From contig OZ244148.1 in assembly GCA_965216255.1 (NCBI GenBank), positions 248,001 through 312,000 of the forward strand: a DNA stretch of 64,000 nt, read 5' to 3'. The notes beneath the pieces were generated by a model, which made no database searches, was not told the DNA's origin, and was given only the letters and a program-made list of their open reading frames with translations. The position numbers and the translations under genes were made by a program. This document shows, in pieces, positions 21,084-31,622 of this stretch. The stretch is from G965216255 sp965216255 (GTDB lineage: Bacteria; Bacteroidota; Rhodothermia; Rhodothermales; Bin80). How positions within the stretch are numbered: the first letter of the stretch is position 1; every line of letters begins with the position of its first letter.

Positions 21084-22011
21084 TTATCCCTGTAAGGCTA
21101 AGAATTTCTTGCGCGCCATGTAGAAATTGACCAGCGCAAACAAGGTGTAGACCTGAGCTGCGTTCTTCTTGAGACCCCGATACCGGGTCTTGCGATAGCC
21201 CCTGAGATGCTTGATGAACGGGTGCTATACCCGTGCGCCGGTCCGATTACTCTTCTTGTTGAAAGAGCGGTCCGCGCAGTTCAGCTTCCACTTCTTGGTC
21301 GCCTTCCGCGGCACACCACGCCTCCTTCCTTGGCCTCTTTCTTGCATACGTGTACGCCTTATCGTCATAGATCTGCTTCCGTTTGCCGTGCAAACACTGC
21401 TCCATCATCGTGCTTTCATGCACGCCTGCCGCGATAACCTCTACGCTATGCACATGCCCTTCCGTATCGGCGCCAATATGCGCCTTCATGCCAATATGCC
21501 ACGTATTGCCCTTCTTTGTGGACTTCATCTCGGGACCGCGCGCGCTCGCCTTGTCTTTCGTGGAACTCGGTGCCGTGATGATGGCCGCGTCCACGACCGT
21601 GCCATCCTGCACCAGTATCCCACGCGCTGCCAGGTGCCGCCGACTCAATTCCAGCAGCTTCTTGGTCAGATCGTGCTGCTCCAGTAGATGTCGAAACTTG
21701 CAAATCGTGGTTTCATTCGGTGCCCGGCCCTGCTGAAGAGAAGCAAAGCGGTGCAAGGATACGTTATCGTACAGGGCATCCTCCATGCCGGGGTCCGAGT
21801 AGCCGTGCCACTGCTAGAGGAAGTATACGCGCAGCATGGTCTCGAGCGGTATGGGCGGACGGCCTCTTTCTGCTTTGGGATAGAAGGGGGCGATCTCGGA
21901 AACGAACTTCTTCCATGGTAGCACGGCATCCCTCCGTTCCAACAACTTTTGCATCCACGTCTTCCTGGGCCTGTTCAGGTAGGTGGTGTCCTCAAAAGAG
22001 AGCTGATGCAT
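21084..22011 (-). pseudogene. IS5-family transposase, two nonsense codons and one frameshift
   Basis: From the ATG at 22011 the product starts MHQLSFEDTTYLNRPRKTW and continues through PPIPLETMLRVYFL. A TAG replaces the Gln of the usual LQQWHGYSDPGMEDALYD. The second block carries the first DDE Asp in LVQDGTVVDAAI, and Asp in HIGADTEGHVHSVEV. Near 21265 a frameshift leads to SNRTGARV, a TAG in place of Glu of VEHPF, then KTRYRGLKKNAAQVYTLFAL and a TAA at 21084. The upstream end near 22061-22078 reads TTAATCAGAGGTTCC, the usual IS5 terminal type. The element lies inside the decayed dehydrogenase paralogue (22079-23912). I did not find the matching left terminal repeat. Confidence 0.9.
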
Positions 22012-22078
22012 CGACTTGGCTCGCATGTTGACTTTGTAATCCGCGATACACTGAGCTTTCCTATTAATCAGAGGTTCC

Positions 22079-23912
22079 TTAATTCCACTTAGCGCGGAAT
22101 CGGGAAACGCCTCCGGACCTGCCTCGAGAGGCAGCAGCAGCGCCCTCTGCTCGTCTCCGCTTAGGTTACGAATCAGTCCTGCAGGCAAAGAATAAACCTC
22201 CGAGCGTACGCGCGACTGAACGTCCAACTTCGGGACCGTCAGTTGGGGCCCGGCTGGTATCTGGGCGTGGAGGCTCTGGGCGTCTTCGTTGTAGACGGCG
22301 CCGCAGACGACGGCTCCGTTTGATCGCGTGATCTGCTCAGCCTGCCAGAGATTACGACACGATCTCGGACGGGCGCATGATCGCCGGCATGAGATCCTGC
22401 CGATTGAATCGCTGGTTAATGGTCGTCAGATCGGGGCCGAATTAGGTGCCCATGGGTCCAAACGTGCGGCATGAAATACAGAGGGCTTTCTCGAAGGCCC
22501 AGGCTTGCTCTTCAAAATCACCTTCAAAATTCCTCGGATTAAAGACCAGCTCTGCCTCGAGTTCTTCATCCGAGATAGGGCTTAATCCCAGCCTGCGCCC
22601 AAAACCGGGTTGCGGTACGGCTGATACTTGCGGCCGGCCGGCTTCTATGCCTGCCGCAGCATCAGGGCGGTCTGCATCGGGAATATGGTCAAGGTAGCCA
22701 TCCCGTATCAGGTTGATGTAACTCATAAACTGGCGCCCGCCTTTCCACTGCCCCGTGTATACGTCCTCCAATCTTCGAACCATCTGATCGATGGATGTCG
22801 CATGCCAGCCAGTTTTTACGAAGCTCAACGTATCAGCGTGGCAATCTGCGGCATCGGTCGTTCTGCGGCATCTGCCGTTGTGCGGCAATTGCAGGGGCCG
22901 TTCCCGGCGGTTCGAGGTAAGCCAGAATGCCGGCCATCTCACGATCCACGCGCCGGTCGGGAAGAATGTCCGCAGTTGCTGCCCGATACCCCCATATGCT
23001 TTCGGAAGTGCGTCTTTATCGGATCGGCGGAAGAACGCTCATGCGCCGAATTTGACGCCACAATCCTCCACCAGAGTCCGCTGCATGGTAGGGAGCAGCG
23101 CGAGCAGGTCGTCACTGCCCCGATGAGTCCTGAGCAGTTCCAAATTCCGCGACACGATACAATCCGGATCTTTCACGAAAGGGCTGTGCATGCTCTGGAC
23201 CAGCGCCAGAAGTGCCTCGGGAGCCTGTGAAAAACTGTCAGCCTCCAGAGCGGCTTCCTGCCAATCGTTGCGGCTTACCTCCCGCAGCAGGGCGCCCCAC
23301 ATACCGCACGAACCGGTCCGGACTCGCCAGCTGCGGCATCACGTCATCCATCGCCGAAAATGAAACGTCAATCGAAGGCCGTACACCGGTACGTAGCAGC
23401 GGAGAGAGCGGGGATATAGCCTCATACAGCGCCGAGAGATTGCCGAGCGACCAGTACGGATAGCCGTCGGGACCGAAGAAGGGCTGAAGCATGGTCGCTC
23501 ATCTGTCCCGTAGCGCGCGCTACGACCTTGATACGGTCGCCGCGGCTGTCATCGTTTTCGTCGACGACCCGGTAGTTCGCCACGCTGTCCGGGCCGTTAC
23601 CCATCGCCAACAGGTCCAGACCATCGAAGAAGATGCCCTGCGCTATGATCTGGTCCGCAAACAACTGCTCTTCAAAGGCGCCGTCTCCAGTGGGATAGAG
23701 CGTGACGACAAACTAATCCTCTCGGCTAAGAACGATCCGGCCGTAGCTGTCGAATGTCATCGCAACAACGCTGCCTGCGTCCTCGGGCCCATACACTTCT
23801 TCCACGGCGAAGCGCTCGGGCACCGTGAAGCGATCCGAGTCGAGCCGGTGGCCGTTTTGAAAGCCGATCAGAACGCCACTGAGCAGCAGCACCGCAGGAA
23901 TCTTCGTTTCAC
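22079..23912 (-). pseudogene. Decayed paralogue of the PVC-type CxxCH/HEAT protein
   Basis: Pieces match the intact neighbour 24068-26950 in order. They include LSGVLIGFQNGHRLDSDRF, FAVEEVYGPEDAGSVVAMTF, DQIIAQGIFFDGLDLLAMG, QPFFGPDGYPYWSLGNLSA and MDDVMPQLASPDRFVRYV, then a HEAT segment, FNPRNFEGDFEEQAWAFEKA and finally LPLEAGPEAFPDSALSG. At about 23400 roughly 390 residues of the propeller and early HEAT region are deleted. The start has become GTG with an immediate frameshift and several more shifts follow. The heme site CGTCH of the intact gene reads CISCR here, so His is lost. The 3' end abuts an IS5 element and the native stop is gone. The two genes are a tandem duplication, one member of which has died. 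Confidence 0.9.
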
Positions 23913-24067
23913 GCAATGAACTCCCAGGAGGCCGATGTAACAATAATCGGCTGTCATCGCGTGGAGTCGTGAGCGGCGAAGGAATCTCGCACGTTCAACT
24001 ATTCCAATGAGATTGCGTGCTCGCTGCGCAACGACAGCCCTTTAAATGTTATTGCATCGGTACTCGG

Positions 24068-26950
24068 TTAGCCAGATGATGAAAGCAGCGAGTCGGGGAT
24101 GGCTTCCGGTCCAGCCTCCAAGAACACGAACAGGGCACGCATCTCGTTCCTCTGCAGGTTGTTCAGCAGCCCTTCCGGCATCGATGATACGGACGACTCC
24201 TGGCGCGAGGCGATTTCCGTCTTGGGTATCGTCACCTGTCCTCCACCCGAAAACTGCACGATCACTTCCCGGGCATCCTCGCGGTAGATGGTTCCCGAGA
24301 TCTTTTCCCCGTTCGTCTTCGTAATTTCTTGGACCATCCAAAGGTCGGATACGGTCTCCGAGGGACGCAGCACGGCCCGGACAAGATCCGAGCGCGAGAA
24401 GCGCTGCGCGATGCTCGTCAGGTCCGGACCGAACTCTTGGCCGAGGGGGCCGAACGTATGACACGTGCCGCAGAAGGCTTTGTTGTACGCCACTGCACCG
24501 TCAGCCGCATCGGCATTGAAACTGCTTGGATTGTAGATCAGGTCTTCCTCGATCTCTTCGTCGGAAACCCACACCTCATACTCCGGCCCCCGGAAGGGAC
24601 GTTGACCCTCTGCAACCTGTAACGTCAACTGCGGCACGCGTTCCTGAACCTCCGCACGCACCGTTTCCGGCTGATTGGCGGCGAAGTCTTCGAGTATGTA
24701 GGTCAGGTAGCCCACAAAGCTAGCCCCGCCTTTCCACTGTTCGTTGCGCACCTTCTCAAGCCACGTGATCATCTGCTCGATCGAGGTGTCATCCCAGCCG
24801 AATTCGAGGACGCTGAGGGCATACGCATAGAAGATTTGCTGCTCGCGGCTGTTGTCCGCGTTATGCAGTTCCGTTGCGAGCTTGCTGACCGCACCTTCAG
24901 GCTCCAGATGGACGAGCAGCCGGGCAACTTCACGATCCAGCCCGTCATGCCGCGTCGGGAAACGCTCCAGAAGCATCGAGGCGATCTGCGGATACGGCCC
25001 TGGTTCCTGGTTATTGTTTCCGCCACCTCTTCCTCGTTGGAAAGTCAACCCGAGATCATTGACCATGGTGACCTCCATAGTGCGAATCAGGTCGAGCAAT
25101 TCGCTATCAGACGGATTCGCCTTAAGCAACTCCAGTTCTCGTTCGACGAGGAGGGTTATATCTTTCACCGACGGGTCGTTCAGGCTCTGGGCGTATGCCA
25201 ATAGTGCCATCGGCGCCTCTGGATATCCGTCGGCCGCCAGGGCCTCCTCCCGCCAGTCGTTTAGGTTGATCCGACGCAAAAGCTCCTTCACCGCGTAGCG
25301 GACAAATCGATCTTCGCTGGCAAGCAGCGGAAAGACGTCGTCAACTGCCGAGAGGGGCGCCTCCATACCAACGTGAATGCCGGTGCGGATCAGCGCCTCT
25401 GCCGCGCGACGCTGCACGAACGGATCCGAATCCCTCAAACGCCTCGCCAGCTCGCGCCGGGCATCGCCTGCGCTTCTGCCCGATTTCATGCCGAGGTAAT
25501 ACGTCGACGCAGCACGAACCTCCCAGGTCGGGTCCTCACCCAGACGCACAAGAGTATTGGCGTCGAGGCCCGGCCCGAACACTTGCAGCAGCTCAAGCGC
25601 GCGAACTCTGCGATCCGGCAATGCCTCGGTATCCCGTACCACAGCTGTCAGGCCCTGCTGCCACGCGGCGTCTCCCACCTCCTCTTTGATTTCCCGGGTA
25701 ACGCGGCGGCTATAGGCCGAGCGGTGCTGCGGCAACGTAAGCGCGCGCTCAATCGGCGTGTTGGCCGGCGGCGGCATCATCCGATCCGGGCCCGTATAGA
25801 CGATACGGTAGACGCCCCCCTCCGTATTGCGACCCCCCAGTACGAAGTAGACGTTGCCGTCCGGCCCAACCTCAACGTCGGTCACGTTCAGCGGCTCGCC
25901 GTAGACGAAGTCCTCACTACTATCCTGCGTGTACGTGGCACCGTTCCGGGTCAGTCTACCCATGATGATGCGCCCGCGCGACCAGTCCGACTGCAAAACC
26001 ATATCAAAGTGTTCTGCCGGGTAATTGTAGGCTTGATAGAGCGCCACACCGGTCGGCGAACCTCGTCCGACATCCTCCATCGGCGGCAGCGTATCGATGT
26101 AATAATCCATATGTTTTCGGGATCCGGTCCGCCATCCGTAATCGCCGCCGGGCACCGCATGAACGGAGCGCGTCTCGCGAAACCAGGGAAGATCGCGGTC
26201 CCACTCCATATCCGAGTCGTAGGTAAAGAGCTCGCCCATCACGTTGAAGGCACCGTCGTACTGGTTCCGAAAACCGCCGACTACCTGCTCCCAATCGGCG
26301 CGAGGGTCCTGCAGATTCCTGCGCACGAAGGTCCCGCCCGGCACACGCAGATTGTTGGCATGGCCGCGCGGATCCTTGCGCCTGAGCGCCAGCGTGTTCT
26401 CCTGATAGCCGCGGAACGGCGAGAGCGGGGCCACGACCGAGTACGGGCTGGCCCGGTTCCCGAGCGTCCAGTACAGATAGCCGTCGGGACCAAAGAAGGG
26501 CTGATGCGGACCATGGTCGCCCATACTCCCGACGGCCTTCTCTACGACCTCCAGGCGGTCGCCGCGGCTGTCTCCATCTTCGTCGACGATACGGTACATC
26601 GCGGAGTTATCCGGACCGCCATTGGGACCCTCGCCGACGGCGATCAGATCCAGCCCGTCGAAAACAGTGCCCTGGGCTTCTATGATCTGGTCGGAAAACA
26701 CACGCTCTTCAAAGGTGCCGTCTCCGGTGGCATAGAGCGTGACGACAAATGAATCCTCTCGGCTAAGAACAATCCGACCGTAGCTGTCGAAGGTCATCGC
26801 GACGACGCTGCCGGCGTTCTCGGGCGCATACACTTCTTCCACGGCGAAGCCCTCGGGCACCGTGAAGCGATCGGTGTCGAGCAGGTGGATGTCATTAAAG
26901 CCGATCAGGACGCCTCCAAGCAGCAGCGTCAACAGGAATGTTCGTTTCAT
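24068..26950 (-). CDS. PVC-type c-type cytochrome: sugar-dehydrogenase-like propeller, HEAT repeats, heme-binding CxxCH domain
   Basis: The 960-aa product has an N-terminal export signal (MKRTFLLTLLLGGVLIGF). About residues 30-400 form a soluble glucose/sorbosone-dehydrogenase-like beta propeller (GFAVEEVYAPENAGSVVAMTF, FFGPDGYLYWTLGN, VHAVPGGDYGWRTGSRK, DVEVGPDGNVYFVLGGR). A HEAT-like helical region (about 420-800) follows, including RVRALELLQVFGPGL and WEVRAASTYYLGMKSG. The C-terminal heme module has CGTCH near residue 827, GPDLTSIAQRFSR and the SGTIYREDAREVIVQ segment seen in Pirellula/Verrucomicrobium-type heme-binding domains. Periplasmic electron transfer coupled to oxidation of a carbohydrate-like substrate is an inference from the family. 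The start is supported by the signal peptide. A dead tandem paralogue lies immediately downstream. Confidence 0.9.
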   Translation of the reverse strand: MKRTFLLTLLLGGVLIGFNDIHLLDTDRFTVPEGFAVEEVYAPENAGSVVAMTFDSYGRIVLSREDSFVVTLYATGDGTFEERVFSDQIIEAQGTVFDGLDLIAVGEGPNGGPDNSAMYRIVDEDGDSRGDRLEVVEKAVGSMGDHGPHQPFFGPDGYLYWTLGNRASPYSVVAPLSPFRGYQENTLALRRKDPRGHANNLRVPGGTFVRRNLQDPRADWEQVVGGFRNQYDGAFNVMGELFTYDSDMEWDRDLPWFRETRSVHAVPGGDYGWRTGSRKHMDYYIDTLPPMEDVGRGSPTGVALYQAYNYPAEHFDMVLQSDWSRGRIIMGRLTRNGATYTQDSSEDFVYGEPLNVTDVEVGPDGNVYFVLGGRNTEGGVYRIVYTGPDRMMPPPANTPIERALTLPQHRSAYSRRVTREIKEEVGDAAWQQGLTAVVRDTEALPDRRVRALELLQVFGPGLDANTLVRLGEDPTWEVRAASTYYLGMKSGRSAGDARRELARRLRDSDPFVQRRAAEALIRTGIHVGMEAPLSAVDDVFPLLASEDRFVRYAVKELLRRINLNDWREEALAADGYPEAPMALLAYAQSLNDPSVKDITLLVERELELLKANPSDSELLDLIRTMEVTMVNDLGLTFQRGRGGGNNNQEPGPYPQIASMLLERFPTRHDGLDREVARLLVHLEPEGAVSKLATELHNADNSREQQIFYAYALSVLEFGWDDTSIEQMITWLEKVRNEQWKGGASFVGYLTYILEDFAANQPETVRAEVQERVPQLTLQVAEGQRPFRGPEYEVWVSDEEIEEDLIYNPSSFNADAADGAVAYNKAFCGTCHTFGPLGQEFGPDLTSIAQRFSRSDLVRAVLRPSETVSDLWMVQEITKTNGEKISGTIYREDAREVIVQFSGGGQVTIPKTEIASRQESSVSSMPEGLLNNLQRNEMRALFVFLEAGPEAIPDSLLSSSG

Positions 26951-27300
26951 GGGATGGCCCCCTAAGTCATTTGGTCTTGATAGCGTCCCTGTCCGTTAAA
27001 AGCCTGCGGGAAGGTGGCTGCACGCTGTACAGCGCTTGATATGGTGTGGACCGGCAATGTGGCGGCGAGGTGTTGTCATAAATATGCCCCCGAAGGGCGG
27101 TTTGAGAGCAACCCCGCAAGCTAGACTCGCTGCCCTTCAGCCACGACATTTGACAACTCCTCGTCTACTATGCTTGCATATACTCGGAATGTACACAAAC
27201 GCTATACCAAATAGTTGTTTATGATCCTTTCCCTTTATCATGATCGCGCTGACCTGCAGCGTGAGGTTTGCGAAGGGTCAGTCGGAAGAATCCCGCACGG
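26951..27300. other. Intergenic between divergent gene remnants; nothing identified
   Basis: This is the upstream region of the CxxCH/HEAT gene. Short frames on both strands have no recognisable products and I see no convincing promoter. The nearest ribosome-binding candidate is a G-rich run before 26950. Confidence 0.4.
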
Positions 27301-27309
27301 TCGCCGACG

Positions 27310-27854
27310 GAGGTATCTTCAGTCCCGGATGGGCAATAGCGACTCCAAATTCGCAATAATACCCACAATACACAACGTGTTCTTCGTAACGACCGGCCCG
27401 GCGATTACGTACTGGGATCCAGAGAACACGGTTAGCGCGACCTACACCGAGCCGAAATACATGAACAACAAGAAACGCCTCACCCGTATGGGATTGTCAT
27501 CGACGGCAATGGTCTGCGTACTGACCAGCAGAGCTACCTTTGCTGCGCCGCCAACGTCAACGGCAGGTTCGTCGTGCACGAAATGGGACCGGAGCCGTTC
27601 CAGATGAATGGTTGGCGTCCGGAACCAATGGACGCGGTCAACAAGGCGGCCGGCAGGAGTGGGCGCGGGACCTAGCAGATCGCCAAGTCGGTCACGGATT
27701 TAAGGTCGAATGTGCGATCAACGGCACGGTCGTAGCTCGAAGCGAGAAATCCGCCGTTGTGAGCGAAGGCAAGCTCAAGTTTACTGACGGCGTGTATAGT
27801 ATGCGCTTCGCGGGCAACGCAACGCTCACCGGCCTGAGCATCACCGAAAGCTAG
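27310..27854 (+). pseudogene. Secreted DUF1080/LamG-like domain protein, frameshifted remnant
   Basis: Successive frames encode KFAIIPTIHNVFFVTTGPAI, TYWDPENTVSATYTEPKYMN, YGIVIDGNGLRTDQQSYLC, NGRFVVHEMGPEPFQMNG, PEPMDAVNKAAGRS and VECAINGTVVARSEK. The last frame continues LKFTDGVYSMRFAGNATLTG to a TAG at 27854. I recall this order from single-domain secreted beta-jellyroll proteins related to DUF1080/LamG lectin-like folds. At least two frameshifts and an in-frame stop after SGRGT are present, plus an internal loss between SGRG and FKVEC. No function can be assigned. It is convergent with the gene at 27953-30121. Confidence 0.6.
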
Positions 27855-27952
27855 CGCCGCAAAAGAAGCGATACGCATCCGCTTATAGAGACGAGCAGAC
27901 ACCCTCAGGTTAGGGGCGTTTGCGCAATCTCATCATTACTGCGACCTCAGCC

Positions 27953-30121
27953 TCACTTCGCAAGCGGGTCCGGGCGAAGCTGGAAGTGCGCTACCTTGCT
28001 CGTCGTCCCTTTGCCACCCTCCATATGAAATGGCGCCCGGGAGCTTACGGTGGCCCAGAGCCCCCTGCCCTTCCAGCCACCATTGGGATCGTCAATCCGG
28101 CCATCAAGCCATTTGGTATAGAACCCCCTCGGATAGGGAACGCGCAGAACAATCCACTCGCCGTCGCGGAGCACCAGCGGTCCTTCGGACCCATTACCGG
28201 TGCTAATCGGCACGTTGCTGCCCAGTCCAAACGTGTCAAACTGGTCGACCCAGGTGTAATAGCTGGCTTCGGCGCTACCCACATCCGTGACGCCTTGGAT
28301 TTGCGGCAGCGGTTCTCTGTAGAAGGTCCAGCCCTCTGCACAGTGCTGCCCCGTAGCACTGGGCCCGTTGAGCGGTCCCTGGCACTTGCGCCGGTCGAAG
28401 CTGGCCAGGTGTCCGCTAGCCAGCGCGGCCCAATAGACGCCGTTGCGGTCGACATCCCCTCCGCGCGGGGAGAATCCCTGGACAGGCACCCCTGCGTCGT
28501 CCAAGGGCAGCTCGTAGACTTCTGCTAGGGAGGTTTCCGGCGGGTTCGGCCCCGGATCGAGCCGGACGATGGCCCCGGGGAAGTCCAGGACCGTTCCCCA
28601 GACCGAGCCGTCCGGGGCCGGGGCGACGGCATAGAAAGCTCGCCCGAATCGCTTGTCCATGGTGAGGTCCACGGGCTCGTCGGGTTCCACGTACGGGTCC
28701 CTCTTCCCGTTGCCGTTGGTGTCCATGACCAAGGCGGTCCACCCCTGTGACTGCTCCTCGTCGCCGGTCTCGTCGAACATTCTCGTGTTCAACCAGCCGA
28801 CGACCTGACCGCCACCGCTAGTCCAGAGCGTGTTGTTGGCATCCTCGGCGAACATCAGGTGATGCGTGCTGAAACACGTGCTGATGTGCGTAAGCTGCTC
28901 GGTTTTCGGATCGTACACGGCGAGGTGCCGGCCGGCTCTGTTGAGAGGGAACAGCCTCGCCGACAGATGACTTGAACCCTCTTTGCAAAAGCCCGGATTG
29001 TCAGGGGGACGCACGGTAGATGTAATCCATACCCGACCCGTTTCATCGAACATGGGGTTGTGCACATTGGCCTTGCTGAGCCAGATGGCCTCGTCGCCCC
29101 AGTACGGCGACGGCGCAGGCATGTGGGGCGACGCAGCCGGCGGCGTGTCTGGATCGCGAAGCGTCAACGGGATTTGACTTGAGGCGTGGCTTACCGGATC
29201 AAGAACGGGCAGATAATCCGCGCTGGCCTCCAAGGCCCCGTAGAGGGAACCGTGGGCGTTGACGGTGGGATTCCGCCTGTCGGTCGAGACCAGATCGTGG
29301 AGATATGCCTTCGGGTCTGCCCAGTCCCACAGCGTGATGACCAGGTTGCGCTCAACGCCCTTCGGCCGAGGGGGCGGCGGCGGCACTTCGCCGGCGGCGA
29401 TCCGGTCGGTCCAGTCTGCGAACATTTCGAGCGCCCGCTCCCGGCCGAGCCGTTGCAGCCCACTGATCATACTGCCGCCCGCCTGTCCAACTTGTAGCCG
29501 CCGTTCCCAGGCCTCCCGCGAGGAAGAGAAGGTGCCAAGATCTGGGTGGAACTCCCGTGTCGCCTTGTTGCCCAGTTGATGGCAGGCCATGCAGGCGCCC
29601 GACTTCAGAATGCGGAGCCACTCGGCCTGGCTGCCAATTGTTGCAGAAATGCCATTACTCCCGGTGCCGGGGAATTCGCTCGTATCGGGCGCCCGGATCA
29701 GGGAAAACCAATAGCCTGCCGGGTAATACGCTGCCGCCTGGCGCGCATCCGCTGCCGGGATCGCATTCAGGTTCAGCACCCGGCCCGGCTCGGCCTGAAC
29801 TTTTGGCGAATCCACCAGCCCGTAGCCGCGTACCCACACACTGTAGCTGGCTCTGGGAAGATCGGGCAGTACATAGCGCCCGAGATCGTCAGTGACGACG
29901 GTTTTGGCGAACTTCGTGGGCAGGTCGGTGGTCTCCGCGATCACCCAAACACCCGCCTCCGGGCCGCTTGAGCCGGTCACGACCCCGCCGATGTCGTCGT
30001 CATCAATCGCCAACGCTCCACCGGCGGATTGAGGGGCATTCGTGCAGGCTGGCCAAGCACTCCAGAACAAGGCTATGCCCATCGCTAAAATGGACAGGTA
30101 CCGCGCTCTTGTCGCCTTCAT
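27953..30121 (-). CDS. Secreted CxxCH protein with carboxypeptidase-regulatory-like N-terminal domain and propeller-like C-terminus
   Basis: I place the start at the ATG at 30121 (722 aa), seven bases after AGGAGG. The upstream in-frame ATG at 30127 is too close to that site. A signal peptide (YLSILAMGIALFWSAWPAC) ends in a Cys that might be lipidated, though the box is poor. About residues 45-120 form a carboxypeptidase-regulatory-like fold (GGVVTGSSGPEAGVWVIAET, VTDDLGRYVLPDLPRASYSV). CMACH near residue 180 is a c-type heme motif in the setting EWLRILKSGACMACHQLG. The remaining 500 residues contain propeller-like phrases (NPMFDETGRVWITSTVRPP, AVAPAPDGSVWGTVLDFPG, LASFDRRKCQ). The family resembles proteins annotated only as regulatory-like or Vgb-like. 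A periplasmic redox or sensor role next to the CxxCH/HEAT gene is inference. Confidence 0.85.
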   Translation of the reverse strand: MKATRARYLSILAMGIALFWSAWPACTNAPQSAGGALAIDDDDIGGVVTGSSGPEAGVWVIAETTDLPTKFAKTVVTDDLGRYVLPDLPRASYSVWVRGYGLVDSPKVQAEPGRVLNLNAIPAADARQAAAYYPAGYWFSLIRAPDTSEFPGTGSNGISATIGSQAEWLRILKSGACMACHQLGNKATREFHPDLGTFSSSREAWERRLQVGQAGGSMISGLQRLGRERALEMFADWTDRIAAGEVPPPPPRPKGVERNLVITLWDWADPKAYLHDLVSTDRRNPTVNAHGSLYGALEASADYLPVLDPVSHASSQIPLTLRDPDTPPAASPHMPAPSPYWGDEAIWLSKANVHNPMFDETGRVWITSTVRPPDNPGFCKEGSSHLSARLFPLNRAGRHLAVYDPKTEQLTHISTCFSTHHLMFAEDANNTLWTSGGGQVVGWLNTRMFDETGDEEQSQGWTALVMDTNGNGKRDPYVEPDEPVDLTMDKRFGRAFYAVAPAPDGSVWGTVLDFPGAIVRLDPGPNPPETSLAEVYELPLDDAGVPVQGFSPRGGDVDRNGVYWAALASGHLASFDRRKCQGPLNGPSATGQHCAEGWTFYREPLPQIQGVTDVGSAEASYYTWVDQFDTFGLGSNVPISTGNGSEGPLVLRDGEWIVLRVPYPRGFYTKWLDGRIDDPNGGWKGRGLWATVSSRAPFHMEGGKGTTSKVAHFQLRPDPLAK

Positions 30122-30128
30122 GTGCATA

Positions 30129-30134
30129 CCTCCT
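30129..30134 (-). promoter_or_regulatory. Shine-Dalgarno AGGAGG deciding the start of the CxxCH regulatory-domain gene
   Basis: The minus strand reads AGGAGG, seven bases, then ATG at 30121. The nearer ATG at 30127 would leave only one base of spacing. This is one of the few strong ribosome-binding sites in the window. Confidence 0.75.
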
Positions 30135-30640
30135 TCTGGTAGTGATCAAAAGGTGTAGATGGTGCAATCGAGGTTGTAATGCAAGAGATAGTACCATGTG
30201 GCCAAGTGATGGTGGCGGTCCGTCTTGGAATACGACAACGTCCTCCGCACATACGGACTATAACGCTGACATAACATACAGTTTCAGCGCTCGACATGGG
30301 GTTACGGTAGCAAACGGACAAGAAACGTCGCTAGGGAATCGATGCCTGGCCTGAATACCCTTTCGGGAAGTCCCGGTTACCGCCTCATCTGATGCTTGCT
30401 GTCTGAGAGGCCTTATTGGCTCTATTTATCACTTGAGCGGTTATGTGTATGGGTAACATAGTGCCACTATTATACTGTTGACGCAACCCCATTGTATCCG
30501 CGCGGGACCCGTGTCACCTTGGGCCATATTTGGCCATGAACTGGCCCTGATAGCCGGCGCGGCGCCAAGTGTAGTGCCCCAATCTCCATGTCATACTGTG
30601 CACCCGTGATGGTATGCCCGCCGTTGCCTTTCTTCACCCC
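30135..30640. other. Intergenic, no gene supported
   Basis: This is the upstream region of the gene ending at 30121 and the presumed left flank of the transposase remnant starting at 30641. No recognisable coding or RNA gene was found. It probably includes the 5' end of the decayed insertion sequence. Confidence 0.4.
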
Positions 30641-31476
30641 ATGTTCATCCGCTCCACCATCTCTCACTACAAAGCCGGCAGGCCAGGCCACGCCTACCGC
30701 CTCTCCCGTTCCGATCGCCATGGCAAATCTGTCCGCCAGACTATCCTGCTTAACCTCGGTGCCGACTTCGATGTCCCCTAGCACTTCTATGGGGCCGTCG
30801 CCGCCCGGGTCGAAACGCTCTATTCCGGTCAGACGAGCCTGGATCTGGTGCCCGTCAACCCCCAGGTCCGCGAGGCCGCTGACGACATCGTAGCCCGCCT
30901 CAGAAAGTAAGGACGAAGAAGCAGCCAGACGGCGCGGCGAAGCCGAGGCACACGGCCATAGCAATCCTGTCGACGATCCCGTCTGCGAAGTCGATCTCAA
31001 CTGGCTGCAGCACCGTGAAATGCCCCGCAGCGTGGGTCCTGAACGCGTTTATCTACTGGCCCGCAAACCAATGCGCCTCCATGAGGTACTCTCCGAGCAG
31101 AGCGTCTCTGCAAAGAATGCCGTGCCGGCGCTTGCCTTGATAGCGGCCCGCATGATCAGTCCAGCCAGTGGACGCCGGAGTCGGCAGTGGATGTCGAAGC
31201 ATACCTCCATCCTCGAACTGGTGGGGTTGAAGCGACCCTTTTAGCTGCACAAGCCCTATCGCACGGGAGACCTGCTGTCCAAGCGCAGGGATGTGCTCCA
31301 AAAGAATCTCTTTGAGAGGGGGCGCGAGCTGTTCTGTCTGCCGGAGACGATCGTGCTTTACGTCCTGAGCAAAGCGCACTGTCACGGCCGGATGAAAGGC
31401 GGGCTGTTGCGTCACGGGCAGAGTGCATACTCTGCGGCACCGCGACCGGTCGAACGCGAGTTTTTCGATGTGTGTT
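30641..31476 (+). pseudogene. IS1634-type transposase N-terminal remnant, related to 43092-44906
   Basis: It begins MFIRSTISHYKAGRPGHAYR, matching the intact gene's MYIRRSLTHTTDNATRYYSF. It continues VRQTILLNLGADFDVP followed by a TAG in place of a sense codon, then YGAVAARVETL and LDLVPVNPQ. After a TAA and a frameshift it reads VDLNWLQHREMPRSVGPERV (the counterpart of VDVHSLKTVRPRTVGVEHV), then ALALIAARMISPASGRRSRQW and LHKPYRTGDLLSKRRDVL. Divergence from the intact gene is large, so this is a different member of the family. The catalytic C-terminal half is absent. Confidence 0.8.
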
Positions 31477-31622
31477 CTTTCAAGAGAAATTGGGGTTTAC
31501 AACGGGAAACAATTGTCGTAGCCAGGAGATGTAGCTGACATTATGCGACGAGGCAGTTCGATCTGCCGGATTTACTTCGAGTAGTACCTCTACCCGGGTC
31601 AAAGGCCCCGGCCATCTGGCGG

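Noticed and set aside
25373..26752. 459-codon plus-strand frame
   Set aside because: Antisense shadow of the intact CxxCH/HEAT gene, which has a signal peptide and matching domains.
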